DNA of 64,000 nt, taken from contig JANQJU010000033.1 of NCBI GenBank assembly GCA_028281495.1, positions 62,001 through 126,000 on the forward strand, written 5' to 3'. The DNA comes from SAR324 cluster bacterium. Its GTDB lineage: Bacteria; SAR324; NAC60-12. The notes below the pieces were generated by a model that ran no database searches, had not been told where the DNA came from, and worked only from the letters and a program-made list of their open reading frames with translations. This document shows positions 34,527 to 44,552 of the stretch, one piece after another. A program made the position numbers and the translations under genes. Within the stretch, counting starts at the first letter, position 1. Each line of letters begins with the position of its first letter.

Positions 34527-35245
34527 GCATTGAGTAAAAAACGTTTTTTGCAGCTTTTGCAGATTGCTCCTTTTCCCAATATCTCTTGCCGTACTTGATA
34601 TTCATACTCACAATGAGGACAAATACTACGTACTAGCTTCCCGGTCTTATTTTTTTGTGAAGCAATGAAAGATGGAGCTGAATCCTTTAAATTTCTCGAC
34701 GGCAGAACATTTTCCACGTTACTAAGGCTTGATTTTCCTGCAATCAACACTTCCTTCACATTTTTAAATTCTTCATGCGAAAGAATACCTTCGCGATGCA
34801 ATCTTCCTAATTCACGTAACTGGGTCAGCAAATCTTTTTTTTGATTCATTGCGACTTGTGTATCCGTCGCGACAGCCCAGATTAAGGCCATAACCCAACC
34901 TAAGAAACTCCATCCCAAAAAAAAATTTAGAATAAAAATAGATAAGCGTTCCTGTTTTCCCCTCCCAACAAAAGTTGGTAAAAAATATACACCTAAACTT
35001 CCAAGCCCACATAATGCGATACCTAAATATGCCAACCTTGGATCATTTTTGAATTCAGGAGCAGTGGAAGTTTCTGGCAACTCCCCACTTTCGGTTGGAA
35101 TGGGAACGGGAATTTCTGTTGTTACCTCCACATGTAGCAAACGCAGGAGGCCAGCAGTATATGGGGGATTCAGCACTGCACGAATCATGGCACTGCCAAG
35201 TACCATAAGTACAATACAACATAAGAGATAAAAAAAGGTTTTCAT
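34523..35245 (-). CDS. Membrane protein with superinfection-immunity-like, SHOCT and zinc-ribbon regions
   Basis: 240 aa. N-terminal membrane helix (about 4-24); a second pair of helices (about 72-92 and 103-127), the latter IFILNFFLGWSFLGWVMALIWAV resembling the small 'superinfection immunity' membrane domain; then LTQLRELGRLHREGILSHEEFKNVKEVLI, a clear SHOCT motif (short C-terminal oligomerisation element); then a zinc ribbon CPHC...CKSC (about 210-232), like MJ0042-type ribbons. I know no named protein with this order. The ATG overlaps the thioesterase stop by four bases. Confidence 0.7.
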   Translation of the reverse strand: MKTFFYLLCCIVLMVLGSAMIRAVLNPPYTAGLLRLLHVEVTTEIPVPIPTESGELPETSTAPEFKNDPRLAYLGIALCGLGSLGVYFLPTFVGRGKQERLSIFILNFFLGWSFLGWVMALIWAVATDTQVAMNQKKDLLTQLRELGRLHREGILSHEEFKNVKEVLIAGKSSLSNVENVLPSRNLKDSAPSFIASQKNKTGKLVRSICPHCEYEYQVRQEILGKGAICKSCKKRFLLNA

Positions 35246-35661
35246 GCTGAAAGATGTTTGCGTAACACTTCAAATTCCCGGGGCAGTTTAGGTCGTCCTG
35301 TTGGCGAAATGACTGTGCCTACGATGCGGGCAGTAGCAACGAGTCCCCTCGAAGGCAGGCGGTAAATATCCTGTATAAAGACAAACCGAACTCGACTTAC
35401 ATTCTCCAAGGCAAGTTGGACAACAAAATGGTCTCCACTTCGTAAAGACTGTTTATATCCAATCTCTATATGAGTGACAACTGGATTGAAACCTTGAGCT
35501 CCAAGGCATGCAATATCGATTTTTTGGGATTGTAAGAAAATATGGCGAGCATGCTCCAAGTAATTTAGATAGCAGGCATTGTTGACAACACCAAACATAT
35601 CGACTTCATAGTCGCGAACTTGGAGCTCTAATTCGAAGCAGTAATGCGGTGAATCTTTCAT
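35242..35661 (-). CDS. Acyl-CoA thioesterase, 4HBT (YbgC/FadM-like) hotdog fold
   Basis: 139 aa. LQVRDYEVDMFGVVNNACYLNYLEHARHIFL matches the 4-hydroxybenzoyl-CoA thioesterase motif (usual R-x-x-[DE]-x-D-x-x-G-x-V-x-[NH]). It hydrolyses acyl-CoA or related thioesters; substrate unknown. In Tol operons a YbgC often comes first, but the Tol-like genes here are about 20 kb away. The ATG at 35661 is used; the frame continues to a TTG at 35676 that falls inside the rpoC terminator. No good ribosome site. Confidence 0.85.
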   Translation of the reverse strand: MKDSPHYCFELELQVRDYEVDMFGVVNNACYLNYLEHARHIFLQSQKIDIACLGAQGFNPVVTHIEIGYKQSLRSGDHFVVQLALENVSRVRFVFIQDIYRLPSRGLVATARIVGTVISPTGRPKLPREFEVLRKHLSA

Positions 35662-35674
35662 AGGGGAAGTAGGC

Positions 35675-35701
35675 AAAACCCACCAGATTACTTCTGGCGG
35701 G
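35675..35701 (-). terminator. Intrinsic terminator of the rpoBC operon
   Basis: On the minus strand the arms CCCGCCAGA and TCTGGTGGG (one G-T wobble), with a five-base loop, are followed at once by TTTT. It lies 15 bases after the rpoC stop and just ahead of the thioesterase start, so any downstream expression needs readthrough or another promoter. Confidence 0.75.
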
Positions 35702-35715
35702 TCAGAAAGACAGAA

Positions 35716-38700
35716 TTATACAGTTTCGGCAGATTCCTGCACGGGCTGTAAATATTCAGTTCTACGATAGCTCACATCGCGGAATGCCTGATATCCAGTA
35801 CCAGCAGGAACCAAGCGTCCCAAAATCACATTTTCTTTTAGCCCGCGAAATGTGTCGAACTTTCCTGCTAAAGCAGCATCGGTCAACACTTTGGTTGTTT
35901 CTTGGAAAGAAGCTGCCGAGATAAAGGAATCTGTACTCAGTGCCGCTTTTGTGATCCCTAACAGAATAGGACGAGAACGAGCAGGTCGTAATCCTTTTTC
36001 TAACAATTCATGATTTTGTAAGTTGAAGCTACTTTTAGAAACCACCTCACCAATCAAAAATGTAGAATCACCCGGATCTTGAATGTACACCTGTTTCAAC
36101 ATTTGGCGCACAATCACCTCAATATGTTTATCATTGATACTCACTCCCTGTAATCGATATACCTCTTGGACCTCATCCACCAAGTATTTCTGCAATGCTT
36201 TGATCCCTTTAACGGCAAGAATATCATGAGGGTTGGGTGAACCATCAATTAATGGATCACCAGCTCTCACGTACTCCCCTTCGTGCACCGTGATATGTTT
36301 ACCACGAGGAATCAGATATTCTTTCGATTCTCCTTTTCCATCTTCTGGTTGAATGATAATCCGTTGCTTTTTCTTCACGTCCTTGCCGAAATTAACGATG
36401 CCATCAATCTCAGAAATGATTGCTTGGTCTTTCGGCACACGAGCCTCAAATAATTCTGCTACCCGAGGAAGCCCACCTGTGATGTCTTTATTCTTTGCGA
36501 GTTCTCGGGGGATTTTAGCCAAGATGGTGCCCGCATGAACCTCTTGCCCTTCTTCCACAACCAGTTCTGCTTTCACTGGAAGAGAGAATACCGATGGACC
36601 ACCATTTTGGTTTTTAAGCTGCTTACCGTTGCTATCTTTGATCATAATTTGCGGGCGCATGTCAGGATCAGGCGATTCTTGGATCACATGGCGAGCCAAG
36701 CCAGTTGCCTCATCGACCTGCTCCTTGACTGTTTGGCCTTCAATAATGTCATTGAAACGTACAAAGCCGGATACATCTGTCAAAATTGGAACCGAGAAAG
36801 GATCCCACTCAGCAATTTGTTGCCCTTGAGTCACCTTTTCTCCTTCTGGTACTTTGATGATCGATCCAATCGGCAAAGGATGTCTTTCTTTCTCACGCCC
36901 ATTGTCATCAACGATCACAGCTTCACCTCGACGCCCCAGCACTACCCATTTCCCTTCTTCGTTAATCACCTCTTTCAAGCTATCAAATTTCAGGATGCCG
37001 CTGAATTTAGCTTCCCAAGTATTTTGTTCCGCACGACGACTGGCAGTTCCTCCAATGTGAAACGTCCGCATAGTCAACTGAGTGCCAGGCTCTCCAATAC
37101 TTTGAGCCGCGATTACACCAACAGCTTCTCCAATGTTAATCAAACGACCACGAGCTAAATCCCGTCCATAGCACATCTGACAAACCCCCCGATCTGTCAT
37201 ACAGGTAAGTACGGAACGAATGGCAATTTTCTCAATACCAGCACGTTCGATTTCTTTCACTGTGGTCTCTGTAATTTCCTCGTTGGTACGAATGATAAAC
37301 TGTGTTGGATCATCTGGATCTGGGATATCTTCTAACACTATCCGTCCTAAAATACGTTCTGATAGCGGCTCAATAATTTCCCCAGATTCGATCAGGGCGG
37401 TCATTTCGATCCCATCTAAAGTTCCACAGTCTTCTTCCAATACGACACTGTCTTGTGCGACATCGACCAAACGGCGAGTAAGATACCCAGAGTTTGCTGT
37501 TTTCAAAGCTGTATCTGCTAGTCCTTTACGTGCTCCGTGAGTAGAAATGAAATATTGTAAAACATTCAAACCCTCACGGAAGTTCGCTGTAATAGGAGTT
37601 TCAATAATCTCTCCAGAAGGTTTCGCCATCAAACCTCGCATTCCCGCCAATTGCTTCATTTGCTGACTACTCCCTCTTGCTCCAGAATCTGCCATCATGA
37701 AGATTGAATTCACTTTACGAGTGCCATCAGAAGGATCATCCATTTCTTCAGACAAACCTTTAAGCATTTCCTCAGCGATTTTATCAGTCACCCGTGCCCA
37801 AATGTCGATCACCTGATTGTACCGCTCACCATCTGTGATGAGGCCATCTTGGTACTGTGAGTTGATCTTGTTAACTTTTTGCTGAGCATCGTCCAAAAGT
37901 GGTCCTTTTTGAGGAGGAATGACCATGTCATGCATGCTAATCGAAAAACCAGCAGCAGTTGCATGCTGGTATCCCAATCGTTTCATGGCATCCAACATTT
38001 TCACCGTTTTTACACTACCCGCGCGACGATACGCGATGTCCACAAGCTCTCCCTGTTGTTTCTTGTTCAGTTGACGATTGATAAACGAAAAGGGAACTTC
38101 TTCAGGGACAACCAGAGATAATAAAATCCGCCCAACGGTAGTTTCTAAGATTCCTTGTGGCAAACGAACTTTAATACGAGCCTGTAAGCTCACTTTGCGG
38201 TAATCGAAAGCAGCAACCACCTCCTCCCGATTGGCAAAGACCTTCCCTTCTCCAAGGGCCCCTTTGCGCTCACGGGTAATCCAGTAAACTCCTAAAACCA
38301 TATCCTGACTTGGAGACATAACAGGCTTTCCATTTGCAGGAGAGAGAATGTTGTTCGTAGACATCATGAGTATCTTTGCTTCCAACTGGGCTTCCACGGA
38401 CAAAGGCACATGCACTGCCATCTGATCCCCATCAAAGTCTGCATTGAAAGCAGTACAAACGAGAGGATGCAATTGGATTGCTTTTCCTTCAATTAGAACC
38501 GGCTCAAAAGATTGAATTCCCAGACGATGCAAAGTGGGAGCCCGGTTGAGCATCACAGGATGATCAATGATGACTTCTTCCAGGATAGCCCAAACTTCCG
38601 GGGCATTCTCTTCTAATTTCTTTTTCGCCATTTTGATAGTGGGCACTTCTTCACCATCAATCAACTTGTTGTAGATGAAAGGCTTGAAAAGCTCGAGAGC

Positions 38701-39813
38701 CATCTTTTTTGGCAAACCACATTGGTGTAATTTCAGTTCAGGCCCCACTACGATCACAGTACGACCTGAATAATCCACACGTTTGCCAAGCAGATTTTGT
38801 CGAAAACGCCCTTGTTTTCCTTTCAGCATGTCACTTAGTGATTTCAAAGGTCGTTTGTTGGTCCCCATGATAGGGCGCCCTCGCCGACCATTGTCAAATA
38901 GAGCATCAACCGATTCTTGCAGCATCCGCTGTTCGTTTTTGATGATAATATTTGGTGCACGAAGTTCGATTAAACGTTTCAGACGGTTGTTTCGATGGAT
39001 GACACGGCGATACAAATCGTTTAAATCACTGGTCGCAAAACGTCCCCCTTCCAGAGGGACAAGAGGTCGTAGTTCCGGCGGCAGAACAGGTAAAACATCA
39101 ATAATCATAGCGTCAGGGGCGTTCCCTGAAGCCTTCAATGCGGTAGAAATATTGAGTCGTTTGGCAATACGCTTACGCCTTGCTTCAGATCCAGCAGATT
39201 GAAGCTCTTGATGCAACGACTCACATAACTCATCCACATCAATCTTTCGCAACAAAGTTCGTATAGCTTGGGCACCCATGCCCAACTCCAAATCTGGAAA
39301 CTGCTCCAGCATTTCTCGATATTTGTCTTCTTCAACAAGATCTTTCTCTTTTAATCCAGAACTGCCCGGCTGCAAAACAATGTATGCGTCGAAGTACAGC
39401 ACTCGTTCTAGATCTCGTAAAGTCATGTCTAATAAAGTGCCAATACGGCTAGGCACTCCTTTTAGGAACCAAACATGAGATACTGGTGATGCCAATTTGA
39501 TATTCCCCATGCGTTCACGCCGAACTTTGGATTCAATGACTTCGACACCACATTTTTCACAAGTGATTCCGCGATGTTTCATACGCTTGTACTTCCCACA
39601 GATACACTCGTAGTCGTGAATCGGCCCAAAGATTTTGCCACAAAACAGACCATCTCGTTCCGGCTTAAATGTCCGATAGTTGATAGTTTCTGAAGTTTTT
39701 ACCTCGCCATACGACCAGGATAGAATATCCTCAGAAGTCGCAATTTTGATTCGGATGGCGGTGTAATTTTCAGGGTTCGCAGTTCTTTCAAATAAATTTC
39801 TTAGTGCACTCAC
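35716..39813 (-). CDS. rpoC: DNA-directed RNA polymerase subunit beta'
   Basis: 1365 aa. N-terminal zinc-binding domain C-x-C-x12-C-x2-C (CICGKYKRMKHRGITCEKC); catalytic NADFDGDQMAVHVPL (Asp triad binding Mg, about 460); bridge helix and trigger loop region with GARKGLADTALKTANSGYLTRRLVD; second zinc site CMTDRGVCQMC; and the C-terminal E. coli-type region. The length is near that of E. coli (1407 aa) and lacks the large lineage-specific insertions of some phyla. GTG start with GGAGG six bases upstream. It lies 38 bases after rpoB. Confidence 0.97.
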   Translation of the reverse strand: MSALRNLFERTANPENYTAIRIKIATSEDILSWSYGEVKTSETINYRTFKPERDGLFCGKIFGPIHDYECICGKYKRMKHRGITCEKCGVEVIESKVRRERMGNIKLASPVSHVWFLKGVPSRIGTLLDMTLRDLERVLYFDAYIVLQPGSSGLKEKDLVEEDKYREMLEQFPDLELGMGAQAIRTLLRKIDVDELCESLHQELQSAGSEARRKRIAKRLNISTALKASGNAPDAMIIDVLPVLPPELRPLVPLEGGRFATSDLNDLYRRVIHRNNRLKRLIELRAPNIIIKNEQRMLQESVDALFDNGRRGRPIMGTNKRPLKSLSDMLKGKQGRFRQNLLGKRVDYSGRTVIVVGPELKLHQCGLPKKMALELFKPFIYNKLIDGEEVPTIKMAKKKLEENAPEVWAILEEVIIDHPVMLNRAPTLHRLGIQSFEPVLIEGKAIQLHPLVCTAFNADFDGDQMAVHVPLSVEAQLEAKILMMSTNNILSPANGKPVMSPSQDMVLGVYWITRERKGALGEGKVFANREEVVAAFDYRKVSLQARIKVRLPQGILETTVGRILLSLVVPEEVPFSFINRQLNKKQQGELVDIAYRRAGSVKTVKMLDAMKRLGYQHATAAGFSISMHDMVIPPQKGPLLDDAQQKVNKINSQYQDGLITDGERYNQVIDIWARVTDKIAEEMLKGLSEEMDDPSDGTRKVNSIFMMADSGARGSSQQMKQLAGMRGLMAKPSGEIIETPITANFREGLNVLQYFISTHGARKGLADTALKTANSGYLTRRLVDVAQDSVVLEEDCGTLDGIEMTALIESGEIIEPLSERILGRIVLEDIPDPDDPTQFIIRTNEEITETTVKEIERAGIEKIAIRSVLTCMTDRGVCQMCYGRDLARGRLINIGEAVGVIAAQSIGEPGTQLTMRTFHIGGTASRRAEQNTWEAKFSGILKFDSLKEVINEEGKWVVLGRRGEAVIVDDNGREKERHPLPIGSIIKVPEGEKVTQGQQIAEWDPFSVPILTDVSGFVRFNDIIEGQTVKEQVDEATGLARHVIQESPDPDMRPQIMIKDSNGKQLKNQNGGPSVFSLPVKAELVVEEGQEVHAGTILAKIPRELAKNKDITGGLPRVAELFEARVPKDQAIISEIDGIVNFGKDVKKKQRIIIQPEDGKGESKEYLIPRGKHITVHEGEYVRAGDPLIDGSPNPHDILAVKGIKALQKYLVDEVQEVYRLQGVSINDKHIEVIVRQMLKQVYIQDPGDSTFLIGEVVSKSSFNLQNHELLEKGLRPARSRPILLGITKAALSTDSFISAASFQETTKVLTDAALAGKFDTFRGLKENVILGRLVPAGTGYQAFRDVSYRRTEYLQPVQESAETV

Positions 39814-39851
39814 AGTACCCTCCGATTTGATTGTGAAAATCCGAACATTAA

Positions 39852-42800
39852 TTACTCCTCGTAAATTTCTTCTGAGGCATCAGCGTCTTGAAGGAGCTCA
39901 ATATTTAAGCACAGGCTTTTCAATTCACTAATTAAGACCTTAAATGATTCTGGCAAACCGGTTTCTAAACGGTGCCTCCCTTTAACTATTGCTTCATACA
40001 TTCGATTTCTTCCCTGCACATCATCCGATTTAACAGTCAGGAGTTCTTGCAATGTGTAAGCTGCTCCGTAAGCTTCCAATGCCCAAACTTCCATTTCACC
40101 AAATCGTTGCCCACCGAACTGAGCTTTTCCGCCAAGCGGCTGCTGAGTAACCAAAGAGTAAGGCCCAATTGAACGAGCATGGATTTTCTCATCAACTAAA
40201 TGATGAAGTTTTAACATGTAGGCATATCCAACCGTCACTTTTTGGGTGAAAGGCTCTCCTGTAAGCCCATCATATAATTGAACTTGTCCAGTTTGTGGCA
40301 AATCTCCAAGCCTGATCATTTTGTGAATATCTTCTTCCGTGGCCCCATCAAAAACAGGAGTCCCCATATGAAAACCATTTTTATATTTTCTAGCAAATTC
40401 GATTAGTTCTTCATCTGACAGACTATCAAAATAATCAGAAACATGAGGTGCATCATAGATGTTCTGCAAAAAATCACGGATTTTGTTTACAGGATGATTT
40501 GCTTTGATAAACTCCTGCACTTTCACTCCCAATTCATGAGCAGCCCATCCTAAATGGGTTTCTAGCACCTGCCCCACATTCATTCGAGAAGGCACTCCCA
40601 ATGGATTCAGAACGATATCTAAAGGTGTCCCGTTTTTCATGTAAGGCATATTTTCAATAAGCTGAATTTTCGAAACCACCCCTTTATTTCCATGGCGCCC
40701 CGCCATTTTATCACCGACCGCCAGTTTGCGTTTCGTAGCGATATAGACTTTCACCATTCGGATCACTCCTGGGGGTAACTCATCGCCTTTGGAAACTTTC
40801 TCACATTTGTCTTGGTAAATGTTTTCCAACAAATACATCTGAGATAAAGCATTTCGAACAATGACACTCAATCGACGATTGGAGTTTTCATCGTTGACTT
40901 TCACTTCACTCCAATTTTTCAAAGGAATAGCTTCCAAATGCTCTTCAGTTAATACCGTATCCTTAGGAACCACTAATTCTCCTTCCAAAGACACGATATC
41001 TTGCATCAATGTTTTTTCTGAAATTAAGGAAGAAGCCATTTTCACCAGGTTTCGCCGAACAATCCGTAGCTCGTCTTGGTGATCTTTTGTAAATTTTCGC
41101 AGCATCTCCTGTTCAATTTCACGGGTTCGCTGATCCCGTTCTACCCCTTCACGGTTAAACACAACCACATCAATTACGATGCCTTCTACACCTTGGTTGA
41201 CCCGTAACGAGGTATCCCTTACATCACCCGCTTTCTCACCAAAAATGGCACGCAGTAACTTTTCTTCAGGATTGAGTTGGGTTTCGCCTTTAGGAGTGAC
41301 TTTACCTACCAAAATGTCACCTGCACTCACGTAGGTCCCTACTCGAACAATTCCACTTTCATCCAAATTTTTCAGAGATTCTTCACTTACATTAGGAATG
41401 TCACGTGTGATTTCTTCTTTTCCTAGCTTTGTGTCTCTTGCAACTACATCAAAAATATCGATGTGAACCGAAGTGAAATAGTCATTATGCAATAGGCGTT
41501 CGGACACCAGTATGGAGTCTTCAAAATTGTATCCGTTCCACGGCATGAAGGCGATTAAGACATTCTGTCCCAAAGCCAATTCGCCATGATCACAACTAGG
41601 ACCATCCGCAATGATATCATTGGCCTTCACACGGTCTCCTTTTTTCACTAAAGGCCTTTGATCAATACAAGTATTTTGGTTAGACCGTCGGTATTTGGTC
41701 AAATGGTAAATGTCAACATTGGCAGGGACCACAGTATCTTCGCTCGATAAATCAACATCCGCTTGGATCACAATACGACCAGCATCCACACTATCCACCA
41801 CACCAGAACGTTGGGATACAACACAAGCTCCCGAATCTAATGCAGCCTGATGTTCCATACCTGTTCCGACTAAAGGAGCCTCTGTACGAACAAGAGGAAC
41901 CCCCTGACGTTGCATGTTCGACCCCATCAAGGCACGATTTGCATCATCATGTTCAAGAAACGGAATTAGAGAAGCCGCTACTGATACCAACTGGCAAGGC
42001 GCCACATCGATATATTCGATATCCTCTCTTGGCACCATACTATACTCCCCTCCTTGACGGACTGAAATGAACTCAGCCAGCAGTTTTCCGGCTTCATCTG
42101 TTTCTGTATTCGCTTGTGCGATATAGACAATGTCCTCTTCAATTGCTGACAAGAACTCAACCCTATTGGTTATTTGTCCATCTCCGACCTTACGATATGG
42201 CGTCTCAATAAAACCGAAATCGTTGATTCTTCCGTGGGTTGCCAAAGAGGCAATTAAACCGATGTTTGGACCTTCTGGGGTTTCGATGGGACAAATGCGA
42301 CCATAGTGAGAAGAATGAACATCCCGCACATCAAAACCGGCCCGTTCACGTGTCAGTCCACCTGGTCCTAAAGCACTCAAGCGACGTTTGTGTGTGATTT
42401 CAGATAGGGGATTCGTTTGATCCATGAATTGAGATAGCTGGCTACTGCTAAAAAATTCATGAATCGCTGCTGCTACTGGTTTGGCATTCACAATATCGTG
42501 AAGCATCATAGACTCTGTATCTTGAAGGCTCATCCGCTCTTTAATGGCTCTTTCCATATGTACTAAGCCAATACGGAATTGATTTTCCAACAATTCACCA
42601 ACACTACGGACTCGACGATTTCCTAGATGATCAATGTCATCCACTGTCCCTTGGCCTTCTTTAAGCGCTAAGAGATATTCCAAAGTTTTAAAAATATCCT
42701 CATGTGTCAAAATCGTCTGCTCTAAGGGGTAGTCCAATCTTAACTTTTTGTTGAGCTTGAGCCGTCCCACTTTGGACAAATTATAACGGTCTTGGTTGAA

Positions 42801-44015
42801 AAAGAAATTGTGAAGGAGTGCTCTGGAAGCTTCCAGCGTAGGTGGATCTCCAGGTTTTAATTTTTTATATAATTCAATCAGTGCAGCTTCTGGAGAGGTC
42901 ATTTTATCCATTGCAAGTGTATCTCGAAGACTTGAACTGATAGTTTTTGCGCCGATATGGAGCACCTCAATAGTATCAATTTTATGGGTAAGTAATTTCT
43001 CCATAGCCGGTGGATCAATGAGGCTATTACAGGTCAGAATCAATTCTCCTTCTGCACTATATGTATCTTTTGCAGCATAATGACCTAAAATTTCGTCAAT
43101 AGTGGTGGGAATTTTGTCCACTCCAGCTTTCTGAAGTTTTGAAACCATTTTTTCGGTAATTTTTCTACCGGCTCGAATCAAAACGTCCCCTGTATTGGGG
43201 TCAACAATCTCTGTTGTCGTGCGTTGATTCACAGTGACTTTAGAATCCACATATTTAAAAAAGTTTCGGTTCTCAGGATTTTCTTCACTATGAGCTTGGC
43301 TGAGGTCCTGTTTCTCGATTTGGTAAAATATCGATAAAATCTGTTCAACTGTGTATCCCAAAGCCCTTAATAAGATTGTTGCTGGAAATTTACGACGACG
43401 ATCAATACGGACATGCAGCAAGTCTTTGGGATCGAATTCAAAATCAAGCCACGAACCTCGTTGTGGAATGACACGTGCAGAATAGAAAGTTTTTCCACCA
43501 GAACTTGCTTTCGTCTTGTCAATCGAGAAAAAGACTCCGGGACTTTTATGCATTTGACTAACAATTACTCGTTCGGTTCCATTAATAATAAAGGAACCGG
43601 TAGGGGTCATTAGAGGAATCTCTCCTAAATAAATATCCTGCTCTTTAATATCATGAATGTGTTTGGTTTCAGATTCGGTATCTTTCTCCCACACGATTAG
43701 ACGAAGTGCCGCACGCAATGGTGCTGCATATGTGACACCACGTACCCGGCATTCATCTACTGAATACTTGGGATCTCCTAATCGGTAGTGGACATATTCT
43801 AAGGTGGAAGACCCACTGAAATCCGAGATTGGAAACACTGAACGAAATACTGCTTCTAAGCCTTCGACTTTTCGTTGATCAGGAGGAGTGTTCTTCTGTA
43901 AAAAACGTTCGTATGAGTCGAGTTGCACCTTCAGCAAATTCGGTACTTCAATCGGTGATTCAATACGGCCAAATGACCGTCTTATACGATGGCGATTTTT
44001 CAAACTGGTGGACAT
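39852..44015 (-). CDS. rpoB: DNA-directed RNA polymerase subunit beta
   Basis: About 1387 aa. Typical blocks: RRSFGRIESPIEVPNLLKVQLDSYE at the N-terminus; LIINGTERVIVSQ-type fork (SFIINGTERVIVSQMHKSPG); rifampicin-pocket region FMDQTNPLSEITHKRRLSALGPGGLTRERAGFDVRDVH; RICPIETPEGPNIGLI; KMAGRHGNKGVVS; and GGKAQFGGQRFGEMEVWALEAYGA at the C-terminus. The rifampicin-contact residues read wild-type (QTNPLSE, HKRRLSALG). ATG 44015 is used; ATG 44027 is also in frame and cannot be excluded. rplJ/rplL do not lie upstream, which is unusual. Confidence 0.97.
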   Translation of the reverse strand: MSTSLKNRHRIRRSFGRIESPIEVPNLLKVQLDSYERFLQKNTPPDQRKVEGLEAVFRSVFPISDFSGSSTLEYVHYRLGDPKYSVDECRVRGVTYAAPLRAALRLIVWEKDTESETKHIHDIKEQDIYLGEIPLMTPTGSFIINGTERVIVSQMHKSPGVFFSIDKTKASSGGKTFYSARVIPQRGSWLDFEFDPKDLLHVRIDRRRKFPATILLRALGYTVEQILSIFYQIEKQDLSQAHSEENPENRNFFKYVDSKVTVNQRTTTEIVDPNTGDVLIRAGRKITEKMVSKLQKAGVDKIPTTIDEILGHYAAKDTYSAEGELILTCNSLIDPPAMEKLLTHKIDTIEVLHIGAKTISSSLRDTLAMDKMTSPEAALIELYKKLKPGDPPTLEASRALLHNFFFNQDRYNLSKVGRLKLNKKLRLDYPLEQTILTHEDIFKTLEYLLALKEGQGTVDDIDHLGNRRVRSVGELLENQFRIGLVHMERAIKERMSLQDTESMMLHDIVNAKPVAAAIHEFFSSSQLSQFMDQTNPLSEITHKRRLSALGPGGLTRERAGFDVRDVHSSHYGRICPIETPEGPNIGLIASLATHGRINDFGFIETPYRKVGDGQITNRVEFLSAIEEDIVYIAQANTETDEAGKLLAEFISVRQGGEYSMVPREDIEYIDVAPCQLVSVAASLIPFLEHDDANRALMGSNMQRQGVPLVRTEAPLVGTGMEHQAALDSGACVVSQRSGVVDSVDAGRIVIQADVDLSSEDTVVPANVDIYHLTKYRRSNQNTCIDQRPLVKKGDRVKANDIIADGPSCDHGELALGQNVLIAFMPWNGYNFEDSILVSERLLHNDYFTSVHIDIFDVVARDTKLGKEEITRDIPNVSEESLKNLDESGIVRVGTYVSAGDILVGKVTPKGETQLNPEEKLLRAIFGEKAGDVRDTSLRVNQGVEGIVIDVVVFNREGVERDQRTREIEQEMLRKFTKDHQDELRIVRRNLVKMASSLISEKTLMQDIVSLEGELVVPKDTVLTEEHLEAIPLKNWSEVKVNDENSNRRLSVIVRNALSQMYLLENIYQDKCEKVSKGDELPPGVIRMVKVYIATKRKLAVGDKMAGRHGNKGVVSKIQLIENMPYMKNGTPLDIVLNPLGVPSRMNVGQVLETHLGWAAHELGVKVQEFIKANHPVNKIRDFLQNIYDAPHVSDYFDSLSDEELIEFARKYKNGFHMGTPVFDGATEEDIHKMIRLGDLPQTGQVQLYDGLTGEPFTQKVTVGYAYMLKLHHLVDEKIHARSIGPYSLVTQQPLGGKAQFGGQRFGEMEVWALEAYGAAYTLQELLTVKSDDVQGRNRMYEAIVKGRHRLETGLPESFKVLISELKSLCLNIELLQDADASEEIYEE

Positions 44016-44552
44016 GATGATTCTCATAAGAAAGAGTTAGCCGAATGTTGAGCTGCCTTCCGGAACCTGCTCATGGGCGGGTTAACCGGCAGAGACATCA
44101 TTGCACCCAACGGTTTACACGACCTACTTTATTCAAGACCGAAATACAGCAATGCGGCGGCTGCATCTCTGACGAGACGGCCTTAAAAACTGGCAAATGG
44201 CGTTTTTCGAAAGAATCGCGAATAGTAGGACCATTTGAATAGAAAATAGAATAGAGGCGGGAACTTGAAATGAAGAGTTGAGCATGCTCTTTTTACCGTG
44301 GTTGTACATCAGGAAAATTTTTTCTTCTAGCATAGTCTATCTTCAAACACAATGAAATAGAAGAAAATAAAAGAAACATCAAATGCTTTCAATAGATAAA
44401 TCGGGTTCTCCCCACCTGAGCTTGACATCCATTTTACCAAACGCGTATAGAAAGCACGCAATAAATAATACAGCGAGTGAGGATTTATTTTAACTCTTTT
44501 TCACTCCTTGGCAACAAGTTTGCATCAGTAAGTAACGAAGGAATAATTTTCA
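44016..44552. other. Intergenic region between divergent rpoB and a MltD-like gene
   Basis: About 535 bases that must hold the rpoBC promoter (minus) and the transglycosylase promoter (plus). No gene is convincing. Near rpoB, 44036-44086 can fold: outer arms GTTAGCC/GGTTAAC, inner GAGC/GCTC and a TTCCGGAA palindrome, suggesting a structured rpoB leader. The right half is AT-rich. Confidence 0.45.

Noticed and set aside
36535..37158. 207-aa open frame on the plus strand inside rpoC.
   Set aside because: Antisense shadow of the conserved rpoC coding sequence; no ribosome site and implausible composition.
44036..44086. Minus-strand sequence near rpoB containing CAGGTTCCGGAAGGCAGC, reminiscent of the bacterial SRP RNA tip.
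   Set aside because: It lacks the conserved asymmetric-loop bases (AAGCAG after the tetraloop stem) and no long SRP helix is present; treated only as a leader fold.
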